Source of the DNA: Styela clava
Taxonomy: Eukaryota > Chordata > Ascidiacea > Stolidobranchia > Styelidae
Length of the DNA stretch: 64,000 bases
Reading direction: 5' to 3'
Assembly: GCF_964204865.1 (NCBI RefSeq)
Contig: NC_135258.1
Span: forward strand, 15,491,001-15,555,000
Shown here piece by piece: positions 51,474 through 63,800 of this stretch. Every line of letters starts with the position of its first letter. Within the stretch, counting starts at the first letter, position 1. The notes beneath the pieces were generated by a model. The model did no database searches. It saw only the letters and a list, made by a program, of their open reading frames with translations, and was not told the origin of the DNA. A program made the position numbers and the translations under genes.

Positions 51474-52942
51474 ATTGTTGCCAGGCTGAATAAATTAGTT
51501 ATTAGTTTTGATATGTACGTTTTGATATATCACACAATACTATTCATCATTTTCTGGGCATCCAATATCTAATCAGACTTGTGATGTTTGACTTGCTTTA
51601 ACTTGTTTTCTTTTCTGATAAGTTCTCCTCAAAATATATTTGTGAATAATATGATTATGATATCTCATAAGGCGAGTTTTTGATAAGCAGTATAACATTA
51701 CACTCCAATATGTAGAAATGCCAATGCTTGTGTTAGGGCAAGTTTTCCAGTGGTTGTTGGTGAAATTGGTCTACCTGTCCTGCATGATGTTCATGCGGCA
51801 TCTCGCCCTGCTTTAGCGACTTCTGTCAAATGTGAATCGACGCCAAAGCTTGTGTTAGAGAAGCTTATTCCAGTGGTCATTGGAAACGTGCTTTGATATG
51901 ACTGGTGAATTATATACCCATTGATTCCGTAAAATCGTATAAAATTCTTTGTTCAATTGCAATAAGGAGGAGTAGTGTAAATAAACTCTTGCTGGAAATT
52001 ATGAATATTTGAACGGCGGCAAAAGATGGGCATTGGGTTTGCACGTTTAGCAGAGAACAAGAAGCTCATTTTTGCTGCGCCAAGCATCACTAGTACTAGT
52101 TAAGGACATTTGTACTTTCCAAAGATATCCAAATGAAAAATATTAGACCCGTTTTTAGGAGGCATCGTGCCGAACAAAATCTGACTTTCAATTTGAATTC
52201 AATGAAGAAAACATGCCAGTGATGAGAGGATATAATTCTTACTTTTGTAAATGAGTAACTTCCTCCGTAGATGTTAATATAAATATGAAGAAAGGGAAAG
52301 TCTTCTTGCTCGGATGAAAGATTAAGCGCGGGATATATCACGTTTCGATGAGACGGTCATGTAACAAATTCAAAATGCGTCAGCGGTTCCATGTGTTGCT
52401 ACAGTGATCCCCCCCTAAAATTTACCATAATTTTCAGGTGTGACACCATACTTTAATTTATAACGTAAATAAAAATGTGTTTGTATAATTAAAAAAATGG
52501 CTCATAGGCCGGTGAAGATGAACATTTTAAAAGTTACATTACTATAACAAAATATCTACCACCCTCCCTAAAATAAAAATCAAGGGAACATACTGCGGCT
52601 TGCTACCACCTCGTTGAGTGAACTCTCGCTTTTAGTATAAAGATTGGCGCTGTGATTTGTAATTAAAGATACTGAACGGGTATTTAGTCATGCATTATGG
52701 CAAGACAGACACGTGGGCTTTCGTGGAAGGTCAACGGGACGGCCCATTACCATGGCAACAATACGCACTGGTCATCTTATATGTAATCGACTACACACAT
52801 TCATCTTATACAGTAGTTCTCGCGTGATTACCTGCCGATCAACAATGGTTAGCAAATTGAAACTCCGGGGTTTATTATTTTAATGGTGCGTATAACTGGC
52901 TTAGTTTTGTGCACCCGGACTGTGATATTGAGCGTTTGGTGC
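51474..52942. other. Intergenic region with a weak direct repeat
   Basis: After the NDUFB11 stop, phrases such as gcttgtgttag and ttccagtggt recur about 120 bases apart near 51727 and 51848. Otherwise I see no gene or known element. Confidence 0.4.
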
Positions 52943-53284
52943 TCAAATGCTTCGACCCGTTACGAGGACGTATTCTATAACAAATGATATAATTCTGGGA
53001 TTTGGTAGCAAATTGATAATATTCACGGGGCCTATATTCAGTTCTTTGCAATGATTAAGTAAAATTGATCTTGGGAAGTTATAACGGGGACAATTTAATA
53101 TTAAATGTTCGACGGTTTCGTTTTCCGTGCAGGTGTCGCAAAATCCATTTTCGTGTAGTCCAATTTTATGAAGATGAAAGTTCAGACGACAGTGGCCTGT
53201 TTGTAGTCTGAACAATAGTATTTTATATCTTCTAGATCTCAGGGGTGCGATGTTGAATGTACAACGAAGGTGATCCTTGGTCAA
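52943..53284 (-). pseudogene. Non-LTR retrotransposon ORF2 C-terminal fragment
   Basis: A 113-residue open stretch with RLQTGHCRLNFHLHKIG followed by FCDTCTENETVEHLILNCPR. The tandem pattern C-x2-C, then H near E-x-V-E-H-L, then C-P is the characteristic Cys/His motif after the RNase H-like region of Jockey/I/CR1-type LINE ORF2 proteins. The reverse transcriptase and endonuclease are not adjacent, so it is a 5'-truncated dead copy. Confidence 0.7.
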
Positions 53285-53581
53285 GATATTAACGATAATG
53301 CCACACGCTTTTGTTAAACATTTATTTTCAGCTAGGAAGTAAGAAGGCAGACGGAATGATTAGAAATCAAGAAAAAGAATTATCAACATATCCCCGTCTT
53401 GGCAATTATTCACTTAGCAACGGTCTTGATGCATATTGCTTTTTATCACTGGAATCGGCATTAATAATAGCCATGAATGGTTTATATTTTTCCTGATTGC
53501 TAAGTTTGTAAAGAAAATGAGATTGCAACTTGATTGATTAGGCAATTACTCCATAGTTATTTATTGAAAAACCTTTTAATT

Positions 53582-56386
53582 TTAGAACAGTCCTTTAATT
53601 TCCATTGTTTCTGGGTCCAATGAAATATCATAAAAGCATGGTCTAGTTGGAAGCCCTGGCATCGTTGACATAGTCCCGATGAGTGGGTAAAGAAATCCAG
53701 CTCCGACGCTTGCGCGAATGTCTCGCACTGGTAATGTAAAACCTGTTGGTGAACCTTTCAACTCTGGCTTATGAGAAAGAGATAGATGAGTCTTTGCCAT
53801 GCATATTGGTAAATTTGCGAAACCCTGTTTGGTATATTGCTCTACCTTTTGCTCTGCTTCTGGTGACAGTTCAACCCCATCAGCTCCATAAATTTTCCTC
53901 GCAATAATTTCAATCTTTTCCACAATAGGCAAATTAACATCATATAAAAATTTGAAATCTGTTGGTGCATCTGCTGCAGCCACTACAGCACGAGCCAGGT
54001 CAGTGGCACCTTTACCCCCAAGCGCCCAATGTGTGCATGAAACTGCATCAAAAGCACCTGCCTCGCGTGCAAGCCTCAATGCTAGTTCAACCTCATTCTG
54101 TGTGTCAAATACAAATTGATTTAAAGCAAAAACAACAGACACACCAAAATACTTGGCATTTTCAATTTGCTTCCGAACATTTGAGAATCCCTTTTCAACC
54201 AAGTCACATTTCTCTTCAAAATATTCTTTTGGCAGTGGCATTCCAGCTGTGACATTTGGTCCTCCCCCATGCATCTTAATTGCTCTAATTGTAGCTACCA
54301 GCACAACAACATGAGGTCGAAGGCCAGATTGTCTGCACTTTATGTTGAAAAACTTTTCCATGCCAATATCTGCTCCAAACCCAGCTTCTGTAACAACAAT
54401 ACCTTCAGGTCCTACCAATTTTAAAGCAATTTTATCTGCAAGGATAGATGAATTACCATGAGCAATATTTGCAAATGGTCCAGCGTGAACAAAAACAGGA
54501 GTGCCTTCCAGAGTTTGCATCAAGTTTGGCTGAATAGCATCCTTCATCAGAACTGCCAAAGCACCAGTGATGCCGAGATCATCAGCACTGACTGGATCTC
54601 CACTCTTGCTACTACCAATAACCATATTTCCAAGACGTTTGGACATATCAGTAACGTCAGTTGTCAGAGCCAATACTGCCATTATCTCACTTGCTACTGT
54701 TATATCAAATTGAGAGTCTCGAGAATAACCTTTCTCTGTTGGTGATAATCCAATTGTTATCTTGCGAAGGTATCGATCATTTGTATCAATGACTCTTTGC
54801 CAAGTGATAGTTTCAGGGTCTATGTCTAACCTTGCAAACTTCTTAATCTCTTCTTCTGTGAGTTCATCTGGATTATCTTTTTCGATTCCAAGGCGCTGCA
54901 ATCTTCGTTTTTGAATATCACAAAAGGATCGTTTACCCTGCTTCTTTGGCACAAGACGATTGAATAAAGCTTTATCAGATTGGCATTTTTCATGAAACAT
55001 TCTAGCATCAATTGCAGCAGCAAGCAAATTGTTTGCAGCAGTGATGGCATGTATATCCCCTGTTAAATGAAGATTAAATTCGTCCATTGGAATGACTTGC
55101 GAGTATCCACCTCCAGCAGCACCACCTTTTATGCCAAAAGTTGGACCTTGTGAAGGCTGTCGCACACAAGCAAAGATGTTTTTATTCAAATGAGCTCCCA
55201 GTGCCTGAGCTAATCCAATTGTTGTTGTACTTTTTCCTTCTCCAAGCGGTGTTGGTGTGATGCCAGTTATAACAACATATTTCCCGTCCTTAACATCCTG
55301 TAGCCTTGACAAAGTTGACAGAGACACTTTAGCTTTTACATTGCCATAAGCACTAACTTCACTCGGCAAAAGGCCAACTTCTGCCGCCAAATCTCTTATG
55401 TTCTTAGGTGTTTGTGCTGTAGCGATTGCAATATCTGTGGGGACAGGAGTTTTGAGATCTAAGGGGAGATAAGAAATATTCCACTTCTTATTGAGTCGCT
55501 TATCCAGATCCCCAGCAGCACATTCCACAGTATTTTGCATCAACATTGCTACAGTCATAGGACCAACACCACCTGGAACTGGAGTAATCCAACCAGCCAC
55601 AGTTGAAACTTCCTTGAAGTCGACGTCTCCTACAAGCCTTTGACCACTTTTTTTAGAAGAATCTGGTATTGCATTGATTCCACAGTCAATCACAACAGCT
55701 CCAGGTTTAACCCATGAAGCTTTGACCATTTCTTGTTGTCTTATTGCGACAACAAGAATATCAGCATTTTTTGTAATTGCTTCCGTATTTACAGTCCTGG
55801 AATGACAGACAGTAACAGTAGCATTATTCAAACGCAATAATTCTGACATGGGAGCACCAACTATTTTGCTACGACCAAGCACAACTGCATTTTTTCCGGA
55901 AATGGATATGCCTGTGGTTTTTATTAATTCAAGGCAACCTCTTGGTGTACAAGGAATATTGCAGCCTTTTCCAACATCACCCCGACTGAGTAATCCAGCA
56001 TTGTGAACAGTGAGACCATCAACATCTTTTTCTGGAGCTATAGCATTTGTTGCAACATCGGCGTCAATTGGTTGGTCAGTCTCAAGAGGTAGTTGAACAA
56101 TTATTCCATGAACATCAGGATCCGCATTTAGTGCATTAATTTTATTCAAAAGATTGGATAAATTTGTTGATCCGGGTAATTGAACATGTTGAGCATGAAT
56201 TCCAATCTCTTGTGCAGCTTTAAGTTTCATACGAATATACACATTGGAGTCTTCCCGGTGGCCAACCTGGACAATGGCCAGTCCTGGACGGAACCCTGCA
56301 CACTTCTCTGCTAAGTCTTTCACTTTCTGAGACAATGATTTTCGAATATCAGCAGAAATTGATTTTCCATTGAGCAACTGCGCCAT
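53582..56386 (-). CDS. MTHFD1: C-1-tetrahydrofolate synthase, cytoplasmic (trifunctional), single exon
   Basis: An uninterrupted 934-residue frame, against 935 in human MTHFD1. Residues 1 to about 300 are the methylene-THF dehydrogenase/cyclohydrolase: [14 protein letters not shown] with the catalytic Lys at 54 (human Lys56), [28 protein letters not shown] and [11 protein letters not shown]. From about 310 on is 10-formyl-THF synthetase with the P-loop [49 protein letters not shown] and the terminal [20 protein letters not shown]. It interconverts one-carbon folates for purine and thymidylate synthesis in the cytosol. No mitochondrial presequence is evident and the bifunctional domain looks intact, favouring MTHFD1 over MTHFD1L. 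The usual VVATGQPEM appears as VVAIRQQEM. No introns are present. Confidence 0.96.
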   Translation of the reverse strand: MAQLLNGKSISADIRKSLSQKVKDLAEKCAGFRPGLAIVQVGHREDSNVYIRMKLKAAQEIGIHAQHVQLPGSTNLSNLLNKINALNADPDVHGIIVQLPLETDQPIDADVATNAIAPEKDVDGLTVHNAGLLSRGDVGKGCNIPCTPRGCLELIKTTGISISGKNAVVLGRSKIVGAPMSELLRLNNATVTVCHSRTVNTEAITKNADILVVAIRQQEMVKASWVKPGAVVIDCGINAIPDSSKKSGQRLVGDVDFKEVSTVAGWITPVPGGVGPMTVAMLMQNTVECAAGDLDKRLNKKWNISYLPLDLKTPVPTDIAIATAQTPKNIRDLAAEVGLLPSEVSAYGNVKAKVSLSTLSRLQDVKDGKYVVITGITPTPLGEGKSTTTIGLAQALGAHLNKNIFACVRQPSQGPTFGIKGGAAGGGYSQVIPMDEFNLHLTGDIHAITAANNLLAAAIDARMFHEKCQSDKALFNRLVPKKQGKRSFCDIQKRRLQRLGIEKDNPDELTEEEIKKFARLDIDPETITWQRVIDTNDRYLRKITIGLSPTEKGYSRDSQFDITVASEIMAVLALTTDVTDMSKRLGNMVIGSSKSGDPVSADDLGITGALAVLMKDAIQPNLMQTLEGTPVFVHAGPFANIAHGNSSILADKIALKLVGPEGIVVTEAGFGADIGMEKFFNIKCRQSGLRPHVVVLVATIRAIKMHGGGPNVTAGMPLPKEYFEEKCDLVEKGFSNVRKQIENAKYFGVSVVFALNQFVFDTQNEVELALRLAREAGAFDAVSCTHWALGGKGATDLARAVVAAADAPTDFKFLYDVNLPIVEKIEIIARKIYGADGVELSPEAEQKVEQYTKQGFANLPICMAKTHLSLSHKPELKGSPTGFTLPVRDIRASVGAGFLYPLIGTMSTMPGLPTRPCFYDISLDPETMEIKGLF

Positions 56387-57523
56387 AATTTTGATGGACT
56401 ACAACTACAATCTAAGCGTTTAGAAAATTAAATAAAAATCACATAAATTTGTGCAACATAAACCCAGAGTCCTGTTTGTAATGTTTGTAAATATTGTACT
56501 CCACAAGAATCCTAAGAGTATTGAGCTGATAAATGCTTTGAGCAAATCAACAGCAGCAATACTACTTGCAGTAACCTATTTGAAACTATGTTAAGGGTGT
56601 ATTATCTGCTCTGTTAGCAACTCTACAGAGCCACTTATGTGAATGATTAACTAAGCAAACATGATGAGCTGGCTATTTCAGTGATAAACAAACAGTTTGA
56701 AGTCTAGCCTTCTTGCTTTGCAATCTTGTGAAAAATAAAATGATTATTCCAGAACAAGGGATTATTAGGGACAATCGATATTGAAAAAATATTATTCAAC
56801 CACTTAACTTTGGACCGGATAACTTGATAATATGCATAGGCCTATAGCATATTAACAGTTTTAACAGTTATACTATTGATAAACCATTGAAACACCACAT
56901 TATCATGAACCTAATTGCCATGTAAAGCTGAACCTTGGTAACAACCAACTAGTATTCTGAAAAATTTGTCAGACAAATCTAACTAGGACCAAACATTTGG
57001 TAATTTCAAAAGCTGCAGAGGTGAGAAGTTTTTTTAGATTCTGAAAACATATTGGAGATTTTCAAAATGGTTACCTTTTAACTCAAAAATGGAGTCATGA
57101 TGCATAATTTCTGAATACTGTCTTATATTCAAATCATAAAACAAAAATTGGTGAAATTGAACTTAGATTCACTATTTAGGGAAGTCTGTTAAAACAAGCT
57201 TCATAAAGGTCCGACTCTGACAGATGTATATCAGTCTGAAAAACTCGAAAGGGAATGATGATTTTCAGGAAAATATATCATTTATTATAATTTCAGTTAT
57301 GAGTGGTACCAATTTGTCTTCGTAAAGAACCCACTCCAAATGAACAAATACCAGCATTTCCAAATAGTGGTATTCATTTTTATCTAGTTCAAATTTATCT
57401 TCAACGTGGATTATCACAAATAACCAGCTATCCAAACAAAACCATTGAACTTTCTTTTCCACATCGAGGGATGTCATAAATATTCTGTTCATTGAAGTAC
57501 TGACAATGCCAGATCGTCGTGAA
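56387..57523. other. MTHFD1 upstream region
   Basis: Holds the MTHFD1 promoter/5'UTR and the 3' side of the POLR1G-like gene. AT-rich; I see no gene or defined repeat. Confidence 0.4.
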
Positions 57524-57970
57524 TTAGCCCCATCCTACTGGCTTCCATCTCTCACATAAATCTTCAGACATATTCGGCGCAGGCGGACGTGGTAGAAATT
57601 TCTTAACTTTGGGATTTTGTGAAGATGGAATGTTTTCTCTTGCACGTATGGTATTAGTCACTTGTATACACTGATACGATGAGGTAGAAACATCCCCATG
57701 AATTATAATAGCTTTTGATGATTTTTTATCGCGTTTGATGCCATCAAACACATAGTTTGTTTGTTTTCCATTGTTATCCAAGACTTCCAATTCTGAGCTC
57801 TTTTTGGCATCTAAAGTTATACTCTGCAATTTGCTTTCTGGAAAATCCTTTGGAGTAGAGATCATCCACAATTGCCAATCTTTTGGGTCAAACCCACTGA
57901 ATTCACTACCCACATCTTCATCAACTTCAATTTGATTAAAACCATTCAATTTTTTGTCATTAGCTGACAT
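57524..57970 (-). CDS. RNA polymerase I subunit RPA34/POLR1G-like protein
   Basis: 148 residues from MSANDKKLNGF to KPVGWG. The block FDPKDWQLWMISTPKDFP followed by SKLQSITLD resembles the start of the RPA34/PAF49 dimerisation domain (human ELWLIQAPADF), and FLPRPPAPNMSEDLCERW may match the end of that domain. In the family this subunit pairs with RPA49/POLR1E on Pol I. Vertebrate POLR1G has a long Lys-rich tail that is absent here, so the protein would be domain-only. The start was set at MSAND because an intron-acceptor-like TTTCAG lies 8 bases upstream; the frame itself is open to 58090. Homology is short, so the name is tentative. Confidence 0.5.
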   Translation of the reverse strand: MSANDKKLNGFNQIEVDEDVGSEFSGFDPKDWQLWMISTPKDFPESKLQSITLDAKKSSELEVLDNNGKQTNYVFDGIKRDKKSSKAIIIHGDVSTSSYQCIQVTNTIRARENIPSSQNPKVKKFLPRPPAPNMSEDLCERWKPVGWG

Positions 57971-58117
57971 TTTATAACTGAAATTTTTAGTACAAATATA
58001 AAAATTGATTAGAATTACAGCTAAATCAGTAAGTAGCATCATTGATAAAAGTGTGGTAAACAATGAAAAGCCCACAGAACTACATTGCATACAGGTGTAT
58101 TATATACTTAGGATAGG

Positions 58118-58445
58118 ATTTACATATTTATCCTGGGGGAAAGGAAAGCCGATAAGACGACTTATCCATATGGCGAACCACGGCCTCTCGTCCGGTTACC
58201 ATTCCATGTCGGGTATGGGATTAGTTATATTGTTTGTTTTCGGAAGCATGGACTTGGTGGTGGAGGAAGCCGTAACCGACCAGCGGTTACGTGAACCACC
58301 CAACGACGGCGAGGAGTCTAGCAATCCTCTCGCACATAACCATCCCTGCATGGGATTCGAACCTGCGAACCCATGCAGAGTAATTAAAGATGGGATGGCG
58401 AGCGAATTCCTAACGCTTAGCCCGTTGAGCCACACCGCCGCGCTT
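58118..58445 (-). repeat. tRNA-derived SINE, full-length-looking copy
   Basis: Read on the minus strand it begins gcggcggtgtggctcaacgg (A box TGGCTCAACGGG) and has B box GGTTCGAATCC about 65 bases on. It ends with an unrelated tail finishing near aaatcctatcctaag. Copies or fragments occur at 16.2, 34.4 and 41.2-41.8 kb. Confidence 0.85.
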
Positions 58446-60780
58446 ATAAATACCTACATATACTATAAACATAGGTATTCTGATATGTATTGCCAATACC
58501 TGAATACTGCAGTGCAATCAGACATCTGGTATTTTCTCATGTCCCCTCAATTTTAAAATGTGGCTTATAGATATAACAGAGGAGTTTATTGGCCGAGATC
58601 AAAGCGTCATCATGCTTAATATTTGTAAATCAAAAATTGAAGGGACTGATGCGAGTCAGAGATTGCAAGATACTACAGACATCTGGACATGCTGGTGACT
58701 ATATATATCTGTATATAGTTGTTTTTTTTCTGCATAAAGGTACAACATCAATAACACCCAATTAACAGACTAACGTGCCAACGAAAGTTTCATTCTGTCA
58801 TTACGTTGCCTTTGCATAACAAGTACATTACTAACACGTGCGCACAAAACCAACGGTACAATTAATAGTTGAGACGCTAATATCACTGTAACTCGCGGGT
58901 ACCGGTAGTTATAAAATGGTGGGGATAGTGAAATTTTTGTAACTTGGATTGGCTTGGCTTGTACAAACTTGGCTTAAGCTACATTCACTTTCAAAATGTA
59001 ATTCCTCTTGTGCTCAATCAACTGCCATTGCCAATGGTATATTTTCAAACCCATAGCCAAATATAAAGCCGGTGAAAATAGAAAATATATATCTCATAAC
59101 TGACGGATTATTGTTACCATGGAGCTATCATATCGTCATCATATATATTAATGAAGATAAATTCATTCTCATAACTCTGGCATGGAGTGTCTCAGCCAGA
59201 TAATCTGTGGAAGACGGAAAACTTGCATTTCATTTTAGCTCAAACTCGGCTGGAATCATTAATTCTTGTAATCTAGATCTAACGTCGCCTTATGTAAGTG
59301 CTACAATGAAAAATAAATAGAAAAACAATTGAGATAATTATATTTTCCACAAATATTTTCCACAAAGACTCCCTAATAACTAGCGGGGTCAATTTTACTA
59401 TTTAGATATATACTTCAAACAAAGCACTTATAATGCATGAAATATAGCCTATTGCCCAATCAAATTCGATTCTTGAAACAAACTTTTAGGTACATTCTAC
59501 TCTTCCATATATTGCCGTTGGCTATCTGTGTCGTGTGAAATTAGTAAATATCTATACAGTATTGCCCTTTTAATAATCAGAATTCAATTAACAATAAACA
59601 TTAGTACTACTTTCCTCTCGAAAATCGTGTGCACTAAGCTCCAACAAACCTCAATATTTTCACTACGTTTTATAAGACTGCAATTCTATTGATTACATGG
59701 CGGTTACAAATAGCGGTTTAAGACCGTAATATGTATGGAATAATATTATGTGTACAAGGATTGAGATTAGATTATGGGAATCAATTTTTATTGCTTATAT
59801 CTTGACAGGTTGGTGGTCCGAACTAAGAGGATCGGCGTAGTTTATCTTACCCCAGCAGGTGTGTGAAATCACTTTCCTGAGGGGGTCCAGTTACTTAGTT
59901 AGTGGGCTATGAAGTGAAGTAAGCTTTATAATCGTATCTGCTGCCCTGATTTTAAGCTCTTGTGTCGTAAATTGTTGGCAAAAGTCCTTTATATGTTTTG
60001 TTAAAAAAAAAGGTCTCGTGATGTTATATTTTTTGAACACCGGAGACCCTTCATTACGAATTAAGAAGGCAGTTGAATATTGTTTTAAAAATACGTCTCT
60101 CGATTTCTTGTTAAAAACGTCATTCGGAATTCAAATTGCGCTTCCCACGCAAACCTAGATTAAGGTTTATATAATAAACAGCATACTGTAGCAATCGGGT
60201 CATCTTGGATGAGTTTTAGATATAGGTGGCTCGTTTTCCACATTATTTACAGGCGCAGATAATACATGTCTATATCTTAGCCGACGACTCGTTAGTTTCA
60301 ACGCAAATTTATATCTATAACAACTATATATATATATATATTGTACCAGTAGTCGTCGTAAATTTCTTAAGAACAAATCCAAGATCTTTTGTTCTACCGT
60401 TTTTGAATGTTGATAATCCAGGAATGAAAGTGCTAGGTGAAACCTCATTATTATATCTTTATTATTATAGCACATGCATCGGATTGATGTGCTTGCCTGT
60501 TGAAACGCTTTTCCTCAGAACAACTGCTCATATCTGTCTCATCCAATGTGATTTCTCTTTAAATATTGATTCGATCATTTGTGGGTTATCTTTTTCTTGT
60601 TTAGTCAGTTTATGGGAATCGAACAGAAAGAAAATGAATCGTGAAATAAAAAATGAGAATAACAATTTCTACTATATTCATGGGTATTTCGATTTTGACA
60701 TTCAGTTGATTACTTACTCATTTCCATTCTAACCGCAGATCGTTAGGTCCATACGGAAAACATAAACCTATATGAACATC
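58446..60780. other. Unassigned AT-rich DNA
   Basis: No conserved coding sequence seen. It includes an (AT)n run near 60327-60340. A plus-strand open frame at 60226-60732 has no recognisable domain and low-complexity composition. Confidence 0.4.
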
Positions 60781-60782
60781 AA

Positions 60783-60807
60783 AAACGAGAGCTATGCTCA
60801 AATACTG
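60783..60807. repeat. Scrap of the inverted-repeat family
   Basis: The phrase acgagagctatgctcaaata matches the outer end of the inverted-repeat arm at 42706. Confidence 0.5.
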
Positions 60808-60859
60808 TAATGTCAGCAAAATTCCGGCAAATGTTGAAATAATTGTACCGTGACGGGTC

Positions 60860-63800
60860 TCATGTACTTTCTTACCTGAATAACTTCTAGTGGGCGTGGC
60901 GTAACAATTTTTGGATATATGATTCCTGACCCCCCCCCCCTGATGACGTCATCCAAAAATTACGTCACTGCTACGTCACAATAACGGAATACAGCTTGCC
61001 AAAGTTTAGCGACGGTCACCCGTAATGGCGCCTACGAGTATGTCAACAAACTCAATACGTCACCGACCTCTCTTTTATCGGGGTCGTTGTGAAGAGCTCA
61101 AAATAAACAAGCATCGCAAGCGACTAAATTGTCGCCAAGGAACGTTCACGATATCCCATTCTGACCAATTTCTGTCCAGAAATAGAGCGTTATACGATAC
61201 AGCTCTAACCAAGGCTTTAGACAAGCAGAAAACACATGTTATTTTACGCTATGGTTGAAGTTGGGTACCACACACATAAAGACTTGTTATTTTTTGTCCA
61301 GCTCCATTAATAGCTCATGTATTGTGCTACGATCTATTAATAGGGGGGTATACGATACCGCTCTAAGCAAGGCTTTAGACAAACAGAAAGAACATTTAAT
61401 TCACGCAATGATTGAGGTTGGGTACCGCAGACATAAAGACTTGTTATTTAATATCCAGAGACTGATCATGTCTTGTGCCACATTTTATTAATAGGACGTG
61501 GAACGCTTTCACTCTATGCACGGCTTTAGACAAGCAGAAACCGACATATTAATTTGCCTTAGCGCAATGGATGTAGTTTCTTACCTCAATAACTTATACT
61601 TATCTTAGCGTAACAATTATTGCATATAATAGTCCTGACCCTCACCTGACTTCATGTTCCAAAAATTACGTCAATGCGACTTCGCAATAACGAAATAGTG
61701 CTTGCCTAATAAAAGCGACCATAATGCAATCGTGATAAATACGCATGTGTGTCCGGTATGGGTGTAGTTTCGTACCTCAATAACTTCTAGTTAACTTAGC
61801 GTAACAATTTTTGCACGTAATATTCCTGACCCTCACCTGATTTAATTATCAAAAAATTACGTCAATACGACGTCACAATAACGAAATAACGCTTGCCCAA
61901 TATTAGCGACGATTACTAGTAATGACACCTATGGATGTAGTTTTTTACCTCAATAACTTATACTTATCTTAGCGTAACAATTTTTGCATATATCATTCCT
62001 GACCTTGCCCTGACTTCGTCATCTAAAAATTACGTCAATGCGAATTCACAATAACGAAATAGAGCTTGCCTAATAATAGCGACCATAATGCAATCGTGAT
62101 AAATACGTCTGTGTGTCCGCTATGGATGTAGTTTCTTACCTCAATACCTTCTAGTTAACTTAGCGTAACAATTTTTGCATATAATATTCATGACCTTCAC
62201 CTGACTTCGTCATCCAAAATTTACGTCACGGCAACGTCACAATAACGAAATAGAGCTTGCTCAATAATAACGACGATTACTATTAATGCCACCTATGGAT
62301 GTAGTTTCTTACCTCAATAACTTATACTTATCTTAGCGTAACAATTATTGCATATAATATTCCTGACCCTCACCTTACTTCATGTTTCAAAAATTACGTC
62401 AATGCGACTTCACAATAACGAAATAGAGCTTGCCTAATAATAGCGACCATAATGCAATCGTGATATACACGTCTGTGTGTCCGCTATGGATGTAGTTTTT
62501 TACCTCAATAACTTCTAGTTAACTTAGCGTAACAATTTTTTGCATATAATATTCATGACCTTCACCTGACTTCGTCATCCAAAAATTACGTCACGGCAAC
62601 GTCACAATAACGAAATAGAGCTTGCTCAATAATAGCGACGATTACTATTAATGCCACCTATGGATGTAGTTTCTTACCTCAATAACTTATACTTATCTTA
62701 GCGTAACAATTATTGCATATAATATTCCTGACCCTCACCTGACTTCATGTTCCATAAATTACGTCAATGCGAGTTCACAATAACGAAATAGAGCTTGCCT
62801 AATAATAGCAACCATAATGCAATCGTGATAAATACGTCTGTGTGTCCGCTATGGATGTAGTTTCATACCTCAATAACTTCTAGTTAACTTGGCATAACAA
62901 TTTTTGCATATGATATTCATGACCTTCACCTGACTTTGTCATTCAAAAATTACGTCACGGCAACGTCACAATAACGAAATAGAGCTTGCTCAATAATAGC
63001 GACGATTACTATTAATGCCACCTATGGATGTAGTTTCTTACCTCAATAAATTATACTTATCTTAGCGTAACAATTATTGCATATAATATTCCTGACCCTC
63101 ACCTGACTTCATGTTCCAAAAATTACGTCAATGCGACTTCACAATAACGAAATAGAGCTTGCCTAACAATAGCGACCATAATGCAATCGTGATAAATACG
63201 TCTGTGTGTCCGCTATGGATGTAGTTTCTTACCTCAATAACTTCTAGTTAACTTAGCGTAACAATTTTTGCATATAATATTCATGACCTTCACCTGACTT
63301 CGTCATCCAAAAATTACGTCACGGCAACGTCACAATAACGAAATAGAGCTTGCTCAATAATAGCGACGTTATTCGTAAAAGCACCTATGGATGTAGTTTC
63401 CTACCTCAATAACTTCTAGTTAACTTAGCGTAACAATTTTTGCATATATCATTCCTGACCCCGCCCTGACTTCGTCATCAAAGAATTACGTCAATGCGAA
63501 TTCACAATAACGAAATAGAGCTTGCTTAATAATAGCGACCATAATGCAATCGTGTTAAATACGCCTGTCTGTCCGCTATGGGTGTAGTTTCATACCTCAA
63601 TACCTTCTATTAGGCTTAGCGTAACAATTTTTGTATATATGATTCCTGACCCTCACCTGACTTCGTCATCCAAAAATTACGTCACTGCATCCTCCCAATC
63701 ACGAACTAGAGCTTGCCTAACAATAGCGACGATAATAAAGCCGTAATAATGGCGCTTGCGAGTACGCTATGAGTGTATTTTTGTACCACACAACTAAAGC

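Noticed and set aside
53962..55050. Frames opposite or inside the MTHFD1 sequence
   Set aside because: Out-of-frame shadows of the C1-THF synthase gene.
58370..58445. Functional tRNA gene
   Set aside because: Has A and B boxes on the minus strand but the acceptor stem does not close and copies recur, as expected of a SINE.
58005..58556. 183-residue plus-strand frame
   Set aside because: Runs through the tRNA-derived SINE; repeat-derived.
60226..60732. 168-residue plus-strand frame
   Set aside because: Crosses an (AT)n microsatellite, is low complexity, and has no recognisable domain.
61500..63700. CRISPR-like regular repeats
   Set aside because: Monomers are contiguous and similar along their whole length, with no unique spacers, in a eukaryotic genome.
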